A program made the translations under genes and the position numbers. 64,000 bases of DNA from contig CM059971.1 in assembly GCA_030490835.1 (NCBI GenBank), positions 98,856,595 through 98,920,594 on the forward strand. The letters are read 5' to 3'. This DNA comes from Annona cherimola. Taxonomy: Eukaryota > Streptophyta > Magnoliopsida > Magnoliales > Annonaceae. Under the pieces are notes generated by a model. That model made no database searches. It saw nothing but the letters and a program-made list of their open reading frames with translations, and was not told the origin of the DNA. Position 1 is the first letter of the stretch; every line of letters begins with the position of its first letter. Shown here in pieces: positions 47,264-60,036 of this stretch.

Positions 47264-48660
47264 GTAGTGAGGCAAGAAGAAGAAGAGGATAGCTAATGCT
47301 TTATGCGGTAGCAGGAGTGGTGGCACAGAGCGCTGTCGTTGCTATTGTTGTTGTTTTCAAGGTGGCGGGCATGGCAACAGATTTGTTGCGCTTAAGGATG
47401 AGGTTGGCGTAGCCGCTGATGATGCTTGAGGAATAGGATCCATACTGTACTACCTTGCTACTCTTCTTCTTCATTGGATTATTATTTTTTTTTTTCAAAA
47501 AGCACATTGTCTGCAGGACTCCCAGCTTTCCATTCTTCAAATTAACTACCCAGAAGCTAGTTTACCAAACTCATAACAATTTTGTTGGAGAGAAGGGAAG
47601 AAGGTGGTGGATTTAGAGGATGAGACGAGCCTACCGGGCTTCTCTTGAAGGCAGAAGCGTAGTGTAATAATTCAACTTAAATATGTTGACTTGATGTGAT
47701 ATACTAACGTGACACGTCGAATTTTTGACTGTTGAATTTTTGACCACCTGATATGTTAGTAAAAATAGCTGAGGTAGCCGGATTAACTCATTGACTTTGA
47801 ATTATTAACGAAAGTGAGTAATTATAATTTTAAAGAAAATGGGCTCTAAAATATATGTAAATTAATGTTCAATTTAAATTAACAAATTGTTGAAAAGCTA
47901 ATATGGTTAGAAATAATGGCAAGTAAATTAGAGGTAGTGGGTTTGAATTACATCTTAGTAGAATTAGATAATTTTTCTTTTAGCAATTAATCTATACGGG
48001 ATCTACAAAGAGATAAGATTTGATTTTTAAATGTTAAATTTAATGCTAGAGAGAATATTGGAAGGTTGCGATTAAGTGAGAAGTTGGAAAAGTGAATATG
48101 TGTGAATGGAGAAAGATTTAGGAGAAAAGAAAGGGTGAATTGAGAAAGCTAGGGAAAGAGAAATTTGTTGCGGATTGAGACTGGGAAGGAAATAAATTAT
48201 TTTCATTCAGAAAATCTCTCCATGGGTTCTACAAAAAGGTAAGTGAGGAAATAATTAAATCTTGTTTAAAGCCACGTATATTGTATTAATTAAGTTCTTT
48301 TGGAGATAACTTATGGAAATTATTTCTTTAATGACTTTCCGTGGAATGGCCAGTGATAAGAAAATGATTTAGCAAAATTGTGATTGTGATGAAATAATAT
48401 TTGTGAGTTGATAAATCATGTCTATGAAAAATTCTACGAAATTTGAAAAGCATAACCAGACATGCTAGATGTTATGTAAGTTATATATTTCAAATTTGCT
48501 AGGTGATTGATTTGAGTTGATTTTGTTGCGTTAATTATATCAATTATAAATTGATTAAAGAGGTTATTTTGAGACGGCTCCACCAAGTGAAAAATGATAT
48601 ATTGTTGGATTGATTGTTTAGTGTGTAGAACATTAAATTAAATTTCTATTTTTGTTGTGC
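47264..48660. other. intergenic sequence, possible LTR remnant
   Basis: A minus-strand frame at 47301-47540 (SYSSSIISGYANLILKRNKS) has normal composition but no family I know. From about 47920 the sequence resembles a decayed LTR, with a splice-donor-like AGGTAAGTGAGG near 48237 that echoes 61725. Confidence 0.35.
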
Positions 48661-48704
48661 ATATGTTTTGCACAACATGTGTGGATATAATATATATATA
48701 TATA

Positions 48705-49075
48705 GGGAAATGATCCAGTGCATGCGACTGCACCGTGCAGTCCATGCACTGTGGGCCCCACCTGATCATTTCCCATAAATCAACCCCACCCATTGTATTT
48801 AGAATTGTTCACTTTATTACCATACCAATTTTCATCCAAATCCAACATGTGTGTAGTCTCCATCTTAAAATGGTGCAAAATCAACGTAATAAAATAGTTT
48901 AATGTAAATATCAAGTTTAAAGTGGTTTTTTCAACATCTAAACCGTCTAAAGTATGATTTATATATGGATAAATGAATGTATAAAGTTTCATTATAATCT
49001 AATATGTGTGGGGTCCATTTTACAGCGGACTGCACCGCAATTACGGTGCAGTCCGACTGCACAGGATCGCTTCCC
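48705..49075. mobile_element. TA-inserting MITE, copy B (complete)
   Basis: The left end GGGAAATGATCCAGTGCATG and the right end (minus strand GGGAAGCGATCCTGTGCAGT) are terminal inverted repeats. Next come nested GTGCAGTC/GACTGCAC palindromes. The element sits exactly inside a TATATATA run, as expected of TA target duplication. It shares a nearly identical 130-bp block with copy A at 20861-20994. It is non-coding, 371 bp. Confidence 0.82.
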
Positions 49076-49080
49076 ATATA

Positions 49081-49116
<36 letters not shown>
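49076..49116. repeat. (TA)n microsatellite
   Basis: A TA run that flanks the MITE on its right; a shorter TA run flanks it on the left. Confidence 0.95.
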
Positions 49117-49117
<1 letters not shown>

Positions 49118-52100
49118 CTATATAGATATTTTGTTATGAAAGTTTAAAAATCACTGGAGATCAGGACCGACATTTTCTATATATAATGTGGTGTACATTT
49201 TTTTGACGGAGTTCAAAACCTTCAGACCGACATTGTTATACATAACATATTATGTATATTATTATTATTATTACTATTATTATTTAAAGTCTAAATCTTC
49301 CAAAGCCGATACCGTAGACCATTATTATACATGGATAGAGACGGTAGTTTAAAATATCTAGAACCGGAGGTTTACAATATAATGTATTCCATGTACAAAA
49401 TTTTTTTCTAAAAAGAAAAAGCTCTACACCACCAAGGCCGGTTATTATAACATATGTGTTAGATGAAATTTTGAAATCTCGAGCATTGATTGTACATAAT
49501 TTCTCCCATGATTTCATATTACGGAAATGACATGTTTATATATATATATATATATATTTTTGTCATCATTCACATGAGATTTTATCATTTTAAATCCAAT
49601 TTGGGTGAAATAAAAATTTGTAGAAGATGTATGAATATTTAACAAATTAAAATTGTGGTTGTATGATGTAAACAAGTTAAATTGTTTTTCAATTTGAATA
49701 TAATTTTATTATAGAATGGAATCATATCTATAATAAAATTTGTACCAAGTTACAATTGTAATCGACGAGAAACTCTTGCTGGAATCGTGATGGTTCGTAT
49801 AAATTTATATATTATATACCTATATGGGTGAAGTTCTATACATGAGTCTGTACATGTATATATATACATACATACATATATATACACATATATTATATGT
49901 AACTTTGAACTTTCGAGGTGCGGGCTAATATATTTGTTGTGTAAATATATGAATAATTAAATACTCATATTTATGATGATATTATAAATTCAAAAGTTGT
50001 AAGCAAGTAATATATTTATATTAGATTTTAGCTACTTCAACATTTAATAGATGTATAAATTCTGTACTATTATACCTTGCTTAAATGCACTGTTTGATAA
50101 TATATGGGTGTTATATAATAACAAGCCGTAGATTGCTTGGTCACATATGAACATAATATAATAAGTGAAATATTATAAATTAAAATTATATTTTTGAATG
50201 GAAGAATACATTAATTATGAATGGGTATTGGATATAGATTCCAAATTGGACGTTGCATAGATACTTATATATATACTATATGTATATATGTAGTTTAAAA
50301 TTCTGGACGTCCAGAGGTCTTGGACGGTCTATTGTAGTTTATTAATATATACACATACACCAGAAGCTAATATGACATCCAAAAGTCTTGATTTATAAAA
50401 ACGGAAGTATAAAAATTATATCAAAATAAAACTTACACATTTATGTTAACAGTTATATAATTAATTTATACAATATAAATTAATTCTTTTATATTGCAAA
50501 ATATTTACGTGCTTACAATTATAAATTGTATGGACACGCATTTGTCTGGCAAATATTACATAGAGTGTGATGGAAAATAAATTAAATTACGAATTATGAA
50601 TAGAGGGTGGACTTATCAAGAGTATATAACTAAATTCCAATAAATTATTTTCTAATGGGATTATTGGAATAAGAAGAGGGAGATTTAATATAGCATTTGC
50701 ATATTAAAAAAAAGAGAATGTTGAGAATTATTGGAAAATAAATGAGGACAACAAGTTATACTATGTAGAATATTTGTGGTTGTTCATTTTGAAATTTTGG
50801 CTGCTTGCGGGTTATGATGAAAGTTTCTTTTTGAATTTATTTAATTAAATTCGGTGAGTTGGTTTACCCAATTAAATGCAGATGACAAATTATTTTAGTC
50901 GATAAAATATTTAATTGGGTTGAGATGGTTGTTATGATAGAAAGTGAGAATGGTGTGTATAATGTATCATGATTATTACCAAGTGGAAAGGAATTTCATA
51001 TGTGGGACCTCGAGGATATATGTATAAGTTTTTATTTATTTCCTTAGTAGATCCTATGCATCCTAGAAGGTTATTTTGGAATGTCTCTTCGTGGACAATG
51101 TGTTATTACCTTAATGGGTTGTGGTATGTCCCTTTGTGAACTGTATGTTGTGCCCTGAAAGACTGTGAGTTTGCTCTATTGTGAGAAGTGTGGATAACCT
51201 TACACATTGGGTCAACGGTTTGTGCATTTCTTATGTTGTTTACATAGTGCCACTGGAGCCTTGGCGAATGGGTATATAAGTAATTTTACTTATTCTATGA
51301 CGTCGTTTTCTAACATTAGTGACGAAGTGGGCATATGTGGAATTTTATATAAATGTAGTAAGTATATTTGAGATTTTTTAAACATAATAGATATATTTAT
51401 GATTATCATCAAACTTAATAGGTACACCTAGGAAAAAGCCAAAACTTATTTGTAGTACAATAGTTCTTGCACGTTACACTTAAGACTCTTGTAAACATGT
51501 GTTATATCTATAGATAATATTACAACAAGAATTATCTTTGGAGAATTCTTTTAAACTCCTTTAAAGATTAATGAAATTTATAAATTATGGAAGTGGAGTT
51601 TATGGATGAAATTTGAGATATAACCTTACTTTATGTGGTTTTGCTAAATATGAAATAAAGGATTATTATTTTTACAACACCAGCTATCGGGAAGGGAAAT
51701 ATGCCGTTCTTCGCACGCCACGCACCCGCCGCATCGCATCAATCCTAGCTGCAAATCTAATCAATCTTTTTTTAAAAAAAAAATAATAATAATAACAATA
51801 ATAAATAATAATTCGAACCTGATGCTTATTTCGTTTGTACCGGTGGGGCGGCGTGCAGACGACTCCTGAGTCCTGACTAAGGGCCAAGGTGGACGGGTGT
51901 GGGAACTGAGAACATCTTCCGCCAGCTGGATGATGCATGACACGTCAGACGGCGCTGCTCGTCTGGACGCGCTCACCGGCCTCGCTGGCCCTCGCGCAGG
52001 TGTGTAACGCACTATTGTAAAAACATTCAACCGTTGACGCCGTAAATTTTTTTTTTTTTTTTTTTGCAAAAAAAGAAGGTAGCCAAATAATCGTGACCCG

Positions 52101-52540
52101 CGGGCCACACTACAAAGTGGTGCATCGGATCCCAAAGTGTATTAATCGACATCTCAGATTCTCAATGGGATTGATGCGGTAAGTTACCTGACGAATACCG
52201 ACTTGAGATCGACAATCAAAACTTACGCATGTATCCTAGCGAATTAGGGCTTCTTCCTGAAGAAACCCGGTAGATGACCAACGAATAAGATAGTGTACTG
52301 GACCATCGTACACTCTTCCATATTCGTTGCCCAAATTCGTAAGGAACTAGCAATATTTCTTAAAAAATTGCAATATAAAAAAGGCCAACAGGTCATGATG
52401 AAGCGGACCAATCAAAGCTTCTGCTTTCGATATAAAACCATTCGTTTCCTTTAGGCATCTTAAACGGTGGCGCCCATAAATCCAAAATCGTAGCCCTAAA
52501 TAATGGGAGAGACTCCAAATCAAACTATATAATACGTCAA
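49117..52540. other. long AT-rich region, probably decayed LTR retrotransposon
   Basis: No intact frame. Phrases near 51040-51270 (GATCCTATGCATCCTAGAAG, GCCACTGGAGCCTTGGCGAA) resemble the GTCCTAGGC..GGAAGGCTA units at 63400-63820, suggesting related LTRs. The stretch 51680-52140 is GC-richer, with an A-rich and T-rich run and no recognisable product. Confidence 0.35.
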
Positions 52541-52546
52541 TCGGGG

Positions 52547-52938
52547 TATACTAGAGTGCAGCTAACTCTACCCTAATTTAGGGTGCAATTGGCTGTAAAC
52601 GGGTTCCACATCTATGAGTGTTTTATAAGGTATGAAAAATAATTCAATCCAAGGGTATATCATATTGCTTAAAGATATAAACTTTGCGTGAATTATAAAA
52701 ATAAAAATTCATTTTTATGTGCATTATTATTATATAATACTTTGTATAAGATGACTGATATTTTAAATGATTTAAACATTGGATTTTTATATTAAAAGAA
52801 AATTAAAAGTTCAAAGTTTGAGCATCCTACCCAAGTGCCAAACACACTTTAAATAAATAATTATACATGCAATATATGAGCGTGATTTTGATTTTATGAT
52901 CGAGTGGGCCCGATTTGCAGCCAACTCACCCTAGCATA
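52547..52938. mobile_element. possible third TA-inserting MITE, divergent
   Basis: The left edge TACTAGAGTGCAGCTAACTC resembles the right edge read on the minus strand, TGCTAGGGTGAGTTGGCTGC. Both edges are next to TA. The interior carries a gapped echo of the ACATCTAAACCGTCTAAAG block of the 48705 element (on the minus strand, AATGTTTAAATCATTTAAAA). The length, about 390 bp, is similar. Confidence 0.5.
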
Positions 52939-53275
52939 TTCCAAATCAATCAGTGCGATATTTTTTTTAGAACAGTAAAAAAGAGGGTAGATTTCGCATC
53001 GCAAGGCTTGGAGCAGCCGAGTTGATTGAAACATAATGACTATTAGGATGATAGAAACGCGCACGATAGTCGTAGTTGCTTAAGCAGGCAGTAATACGAG
53101 CTAGCGTATATACGGTAATACGAATTCTCCAAAGTCTTAAGGCAGCCCATAAAAAAAACCCCTCCTCCCTCTTTCCCTCTCACAAACGCTCTCGATCCGC
53201 GGGGCGGGCGCACGCCATTCCGATTCAGCCCCCCGTGAGGGGTGCGTTGGCCGGGGCCGGGGGCATTCCAGCGGC

Positions 53276-53977
53276 ATGTCAGACCGAAGGTCTGCGCCGC
53301 TCTACAAGCAGCGCACGTGGTCCCCGGACACGTCTCGCGAGGAAGTGTGGGAGCGGAGGAAGAAGGGGAACAGCAAGCGGCGCAGCAAGAGCGTAACGGA
53401 CGAAGACGTCGACGAGCTCAAGGCCTGCATCGAGCTCGGCTTCGGCTTCGATTCCCCCGTTGCCGAGACGGATCGGAAGTTGTACGACACGCTGCCGGCC
53501 CTCGACCTCTACCACAAGGTTAACAAACAGTACTACGACAGCGTCTCCCGATCCTCCGTCTCTTCTTCGTCTGAGTGCGACGCCTCCGACGTTGCAAGTC
53601 CCAGAGGCATTTTCGGTCTAGGTATGCTAACTTGCGCCGTTGCCTTTCTTTCTTTCGAAACTATTTTTGTAATCCTTTGCTAAAGTGAGCCACCGACCAC
53701 GAACTTGAGTGAGTCGTGACCACGGCTGGCTGGCTTTCGCGTATGGGCGCGGACGGATTCGATGGTGGTGTTTCAGTTTCGCTTGCGCTTCACGCGTTTA
53801 CAGCTGGCGTGGGGCTTAGGGTTGTCGAGTAGTTGATTCTTTCTTCCCATCTGGCGTGTCTTAGCGCTAACGGACTTGGAATATTCTGCATTCGCAGGCG
53901 ACGATCCGCGGCTTGTGAAGGCAAGGCTGAGGCAGTGGGCTCAGGTCGTTGCTTGCTCGGTTCGTCAGTGCAGCTGA
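53276..53977 (+). CDS. DUF1685 family protein
   Basis: Two exons, 53276-53621 and 53898-53977, join in phase 1 to 426 nt (141 codons plus TGA). The plant-specific DUF1685 signature is complete: RTWSPDTSREEVWERRKK (about 13-30), SVTDEDVDELKACIELGFGF (39-58), LYDTLPALDLYHKVNKQYYD (69-88), and after the intron DDPRLVKARLRQWAQVVACS with a short VRQCS end. A Ser-rich linker lies between (about 89-101). There is no signal peptide and no membrane segment. The molecular function of the family is not known. The intron is GT-AG. The coding part is much more GC-rich than the neighbourhood. The region just upstream is CT-rich and probably the leader. Confidence 0.93.
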
Positions 53978-55020
53978 ACGAAGAAGACGATGTGATGGAT
54001 TGCCGAACGAAGGCGGTCGCACAAACTCCACCAGACGGCGAGGCGCGTCTCTGACTGAATCCGTAGGGGAAAAAAAAAAAAAAAAACAGCAGCTTGTTTT
54101 GGTCTGACTTTAGTTGCTTTAAAATGATGAGATTCTTTCCGTCTATAAATATTTCATTCTTCCTTTTTACTCCTTAATTTTAAGCCATCCCCGTTCCGAA
54201 GCATACAATAGATTAGGCGAATAGTTTCTCCCTGTTACCTATATATATAATGTATAAATTTCTTAATACATAAACCTATTTTTAAATTTTCAGTCTGTTA
54301 TTTTTTCGCTACACAACAATCCACGCCCTCTCATCTCATACAATCTCGTCGGTCAAATCTGGAACAATCGCACCCAGCTTTTTGGCTGAAAAAAGAGAAT
54401 CCAAGAAATGTTGTGTGGAGGACAGAAAAGGTTGTGTGTGATTGTTATTGGAACGGGCCTAGCATGTGCAATTCGCTCGAGTCCTCTCCGCACGGTTCAT
54501 GGTCATATTTCCATTCTCGATTTTTCGAAAAAGTAAATTTCAAATACAATCTGTTATCATTTAAACTCCATTCCATTCCATTATGGATGATACAGGCATT
54601 TATTAATTGTTACCTAACGTTGGAATCTTTAAGTCGAACTCGAACCAATGCATCAACCGCTACTTTGTCCGCACATGAATAGTTCCACCCACACACACAC
54701 ACACACACAACCCCCCCCCCCCCCCCCCGGCCCAGATTAACTTTGGACCGGTTGTTGCTGCTTTCGTACCCTGAACCTTGAGCATGAAGCCTGGATGTGC
54801 TACCAACCCCGCAATCAGTTGGTCACATGAATAAGCTATTTTGCGTGGACATCACAGTGGTATCCTAATTAATTTCTAGCAATAAAATCTGATTCAATCA
54901 TGCATATGTTTCGGAAGAAATTTTTGGCAATGAGAGGATAGCTCTAGCCTTTTTTTTGGAAAAAAAAAAATGTCTTTTTTCAAATCATATCTGAGCCTGC
55001 AACGGAAAAACCCGAGTGGG
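53978..55020. other. 3' flank of the DUF1685 gene
   Basis: Probable 3' UTR, then AT-rich sequence. It contains an A run at 54067-54086 and, at 54691-54728, an (AC)n run followed by about 18 C. The frame at 54413-54682 has no known domain. Confidence 0.5.
54691..54728. repeat. (AC)n followed by a poly-C run
   Basis: About ten CA units, then a run of about 18 C ending CGGCCC. The exact C count could be an assembly artefact. Confidence 0.9.
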
Positions 55021-55032
55021 TGACCTTAAGGC

Positions 55033-55781
55033 TAGGGGTGGGAATCGGGGCGGGTCGGGACGGGTCAGGATTTGCCCAACCCTGACCCTACGTTTTAAAA
55101 ATATTGTTTGATCCTTATTTTTATACCGAAATCTTGTTTGATCCTTATTTTTATATCGGGTCGGGACAAGGTGGGTTTGACCCATTACTTTTTTCTACTA
55201 GGTCTCGGGATAATTCGGGTCGGTATTGGGATTGCGGGTCGGGTCAAAAATACGGGTCAAATAAGACAATTTTCAGAATTTATATACCTATCAAACATAA
55301 GTATACATTTATATTAAATTTAAATATTATATGTTTCAATATTTCACCAATTATTAAAAAACACATAATTAAAAAAACAAAACATTTGAAAATATAGTAT
55401 ACATTTATTAAAATAGGTTAATATACAATTACACATAAGGGTTATATATGTACAAATTTTTTTTATTGATTCTTATATTGCTTTTTGAATAAATTAATTT
55501 TTCTTTTTTTTTTGATGAAATTTTTTCTATTGTTGATAGAGTTGATTACAAAAAAGTGAGAAATTTGAAAGAAAATAATAATAATATTTAAATATAGGCT
55601 TATAATTTTTAATAAATTAATATATGCGGGGCGGGTCGGTACATGATCGACTCACCCCACTCTATTTTTGAATTCGGGTCAAAATTTCTGACCCATCCCT
55701 ATACCGGGTCAAAAATATGTTGGTTTTACCCGGTCAAAAATGGATCGGGTCAAAGCCGGGTCACGGATCGGCCCACCCCTA
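55033..55781. mobile_element. non-autonomous hAT-like element with 8-bp target duplication
   Basis: The left end TAGGGGTGGGAATCGGGGCG and the right end (minus strand TAGGGGTGGGCCGATCCGTG) form terminal inverted repeats. CTTAAGGC flanks both sides (55025-55032 and 55782-55789). An 8-bp duplication with TAGGGGTGG-type ends fits the hAT superfamily. Both ends are rich in GGGTC(A/G)GG words. The interior is AT-rich with no transposase. A 20-odd-bp word, TGTTTGATCCTTATTTTTAT, is repeated 30 bases apart near 55105 and 55135. Confidence 0.88.
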
Positions 55782-55789
55782 CTTAAGGC

Positions 55790-57830
55790 ATGATTAAAAT
55801 TAATAAACGCTAACTGGAGCCCTCGCGGAGAAGTGAAAAGGCTTACCGTCATGGCAGTGCGACAAATTCTATTTATCGAATCATCTCTACGTTTTGCACT
55901 TGGATTGCGTTCCCAAAATTGCATACTTTCAAATAACTTAGTACAACCTTATTTCTGTTGTACAAATATGTGCCTTAAAAGCAATCCAGCATAAAAAAGA
56001 TACGTCGAAGCACTTGTCTTGGTCTTCTTTCCCACGGAATGTTCCCGTAACAGCTGTAATTGCTGATTATCAACAAATTACTTTGATTTCATTAATTAAT
56101 TCAGCATTTGATTTAATGCGTCGGGGCTCGCTTTTATATCACCAGTTTTACTAGGATAAACTGAAAGATTTTCAAATCAAATTCTTTCATAAATTACGTC
56201 TAGTGCATTCCTTAATTTGAGTTTGAGCCTTCAAGCTTAAGAAAGATTTTGGGGCTTTTCTCATATGAAACTCGGTAAAATTTGTACCCTTATTTATTTT
56301 TGATATTTTATTTAAATCCGAACCATTTATTTATTTGGTCTTTAAAAAATCAACTTGAGAGGAGGTTTTTTTGTAATCTATGTTTTAGAAAACATTATTT
56401 TAAGAAACCGCACGCGCATTTGTATAGAAGAATGTAATGCATAGTTTAAATCTAAACAAAGATATGAAAAAGGACACCGATCTTATGCGTCCAACCGGAA
56501 ACTGGCAATGCGACAACTGAAAAAATAATTTTTCAATTTTAAAATTGTTATAAATATTGAAGTTTAAACCCCACTTATACCTTTATTCCTGTGAAATTTG
56601 GTATTTTATTTTAATTATTCAAAATGAATGAAAAGATGAATCTATGCTCATTTTATGTATTTCCAAAATTCGAAATTCAAATAAAGTAAATTTTTTTTTT
56701 TCTAAACTCCATTCGAAGAAAGATACTGGAAGAGCCCGCATAAAAAATTATTTGTTTTGGGCCGGACACATTTGTCTGCGGTTTTTAGCCAGACGCATGG
56801 GATCAGAGTCTATAAAAATAAAAAATCGAGGAACACAGTTTGCAAGGGCACATGCGAGCATAGCCCAAAATTTTGATATGTCGTAAAGACTTTCTTCAAA
56901 TCCAATGCCTAGATAAACAAGTTCGCGCATTCCTTAATTTGGGTTTAAGTTTTCGAGTTGAAGGGAGAAACGTTTCGGTATCTATGTCATAAATCAACGA
57001 TTATTTAGATTTTTTGATAAAACAAACGGTTCCAACTATGCTGATTTGCTTGAATTTTTTTTTATTTTTATTTTCGCCGATTTGCTTGAATTTAAGTAAA
57101 CTATCGGAAGCAAACTGTACCAACTCTCCTGCATCAAAACCTGTTGGTATGTCTTGTTTGTTTTAGTTTGTGATATTTTGAAAAAAAAAAAAAAAAAAAA
57201 AAGTTCTACTGCTACAATTGCCAAGCGAGCAAGTCAGGTTAACATATAATTCAGGGGTTCTTTCACCCATTTAAGAAGCATCTGGCGTAAATGTTGAAAA
57301 TTGGTTGCTCTAAAATATATTTATTTATAAAATATTACAAAAAAATAATACACCCAAAATAATTTGGACACCCTTACTCTAAACTTATAAACTCCCACCT
57401 ATACAATACTAGCACTACCCACACTAAACCACAAAATACCCTCTCACTATCACCTCACTTTGCTCAACTCACAACACTCGACTAACACACACTTCACATT
57501 CACAACTCCAAGCTCAATCCACACAGCTCACATTCCTCACATACCACCGATCACTCTCTTGCATTGGATGGGTAGGGTTGCCCACCCCATTTTATAGGTC
57601 ATGTTAACCGCCATTGCAAGTAAATGATTTTGGTTGACATCTAAGAACCAACTAGCTAATGGCTGAAAATTCAACATTTTCGTCTAGTCAGTGGGGCTTT
57701 TGTTGCTGCTGTATCTATTAGATAAATCTAGATTCAGGCGGTGTTGATTCTCAGGAAACAATATAGATGTCGGAAAAAATCTCAAAGGAGTTTCATAGTC
57801 GACCAGTGATCGAGACAAATTAGTAAGCCT
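55790..57830. other. intergenic region without a supported gene
   Basis: AT-rich. An A run is at 57181-57203. About 57360-57560 is G-poor and C/A-rich on the + strand (CTCACTATCACCTCACTTTG, AACTAACACACAC-like words), with no product. Short frames have no known domains. Confidence 0.45.
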
Positions 57831-58010
57831 TGGGACTATTGTATTTGTGGCTCTAAATCGTTTTCATAGGGCCTGGGTTGCATTGTAGTAGATGGTCTTG
57901 AGCTTAGTAGTCCAGCTCTACGGGCGAGGTCATTACTAGCCATTGTTACAAGTAGGGGGAGGTGTGTGAAGGAAGGCATCTTGATTTGAATCTTTTTTTC
58001 CAGTTTTTTG

Positions 58011-58047
<37 letters not shown>

Positions 58048-58937
58048 CACCTTTTTGCAACCATCAATTCTACAATGTCGGTGTCCCAATCTCATAGCTT
58101 CTAAGTCATTGACTGGATTGATTAAAAGCAAATTTTCTATTCCAACAAGGTATCAAACCCTCAAGATCCTCGTCATGCTAGAAGTAGGGCGTAAAGCGAT
58201 CACCTTAGTCGGATAAAGCAAAATTTGCCCCTCCAGCAAAACCCCAACTCTATCATATTATAAATCAAATTTCTTAGGTTCAATTTCGTCAGGCTAGAAT
58301 TGTAGAAAAAGTGAGTTCTAACATCGTTAGAATTCTGGTTTGGCTAATCCCGTTTGGGCTCAACCTTGCCTCGGTTGCACCCTTACCAAGCCGATAAGGT
58401 TAACCGCAACAATCCACATTACCATGGCAAGATCGATTTTTCGATCTTCTATTCAAGTGGTCTAAACCCTGGATCTCCTGCAAGGAGAATCTGATCACAA
58501 CGGGAGTCACATTTGATCTGGTTGCCACTACCATGCTCATTGTAGGTGTCGTGGTAGCGAAATTTGATGAAGAGACGTCAACGTCAAAGATGAGGATCAA
58601 TGAGGCAGGGAGTCCACGGTAGTGGGCAAGGTCCAGAGAGACGAGCAATGATATTGCAGGGGAGTGGAATGAGAAGAGTCTGGGGTATTGGACTCATAGT
58701 AAAAGCTCCTAGGCTTTGTGGGCCTGCTCTATGGGTAGTGTCATTACTAGCCATTGTTACAAGTAGGGAAAGATAAGAGAAAGGAGGCATCTCGATTTGA
58801 GTCTTTTTTCAGTTTCTTGTAGAGAGAGAGGGAAGAACACCTTCTTGCAACTGTCAATTCTCCAACGTCGATGTTCTAATCTCGTATCTTGTGATTCATT
58901 GATTGGATTGAATAAAAGTAGAGTTTCGGTTCTAACA
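57831..58937 (+). mobile_element. probable TRIM (short non-autonomous LTR retrotransposon)
   Basis: Two direct repeats, 57831-58147 and 58681-58937, share TCATTACTAGCCATTGTTAC, AAGTAGGG, GGCATCT(T/C)GATTTGA, CACCTT.TTGCAAC and CATTGA(C/T)TGGATTGA. Each begins TGGG.. and ends ..CTAACA or CCAACA, like LTRs. Directly after the first comes AGGTATCAAACCC, a weathered initiator-Met primer site (TGGTATCAGAGC in intact elements). Just before the second lies a purine-rich GAGTGGAATGAGAAGAG. The 533-bp interior has no gag or pol. No 5-bp target duplication is seen (AGCCT versus CGTTT). The first repeat has a GA microsatellite at about 58015-58041 that makes it longer. Confidence 0.68.
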
Positions 58938-60036
58938 CGTTTGACCCAAAACTCCTCTTCTTCAGCTGATAAATGGCAATGGGACAACCTCTCTCTATGT
59001 ATGGTTTGTAACTTTGTATCTTGTATTCATGAGTGTAATGAATTTTCAACTCGCACAATGAGGCCCAACAAGCCCCACCATTTATTCACGTCAGTCATCT
59101 CTGAGGCTGGATGGAAATGGGCTTCATGAGCTTCTCTTCTTTATCTACGTTTGGCGGTTGTGGTATCTGCATCGTCCTGCAACTTAATATGCAGGTGATT
59201 TTTATCAAATAATAAGAATAATAATAATAATAATAATAAAATGCAGGTGCTAGCTAGGTTGAGTGGCTAGTCCCAATGATCTTAGCAAATGTGATGTGGT
59301 TGTCACTTCAAGGCCACAGCCAAGGAAGTTTTTGGCGTTAGCTGCTTGTTTGCATTTTAATAGGATTAATTGACGAAAAGGATCCAGAAATGTTAGTATG
59401 CATGTGAAAGAGGATAGTGTGAGTCATGTACTTAGTTGGATTTTCCTTTGTGAAAACAGGTGCGACCTATAACCCCTTCAGAACATTAAGTCATGCATTA
59501 TAATTAAATTATTTGTTTAACCGAAATATAAAAAATCAACTTCATTGAAATTAAAACTTTTTAATTTATAATTATTAAGAAATATGAATATATAGAACCT
59601 TATGCATTTGCCCTTGTTGTGGATCATATAGTACCCAATTAAATTGATTTTTCATATCATAAAAATTATTCATAGAGGAGAGAATATGATGCATGAGCAT
59701 GACTTGATCTTTAAAAAAAATAAAAAAAGGAAACCAAGGGCTGTATATTGCAACCGGACATCATAGTCCTCTCTTTTCCAAACTAAGATGGGCATTCGAT
59801 ATGGAGTTCAGGAGCTAGAAGTGCCTTGCACGTTATCTGATAAAAATTATTCAGATAAGTGGCTTGTTTTTACTCGTACAATTTAATTCTATTAAGATTC
59901 TCCTAAAAAAAAAAGTGAGAGAACAATTTTCAACAGCCACGCCAATCGAGACTACTGAAATTTGTTTCTCTATCCATAAAAAAAAAGACCATTGAAATTT
60001 GCTTCAGATTTAGGTTTCATTTTTTTGTTGCCGAAT
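58938..60036. other. intergenic region without a supported gene
   Basis: No recognisable product. An (ATA)n run lies near 59209-59239. Confidence 0.5.

Noticed and set aside
53833..54054. 73-codon frame over the second DUF1685 exon
   Set aside because: It is out of frame with the family sequence; the spliced frame ends at 53977.
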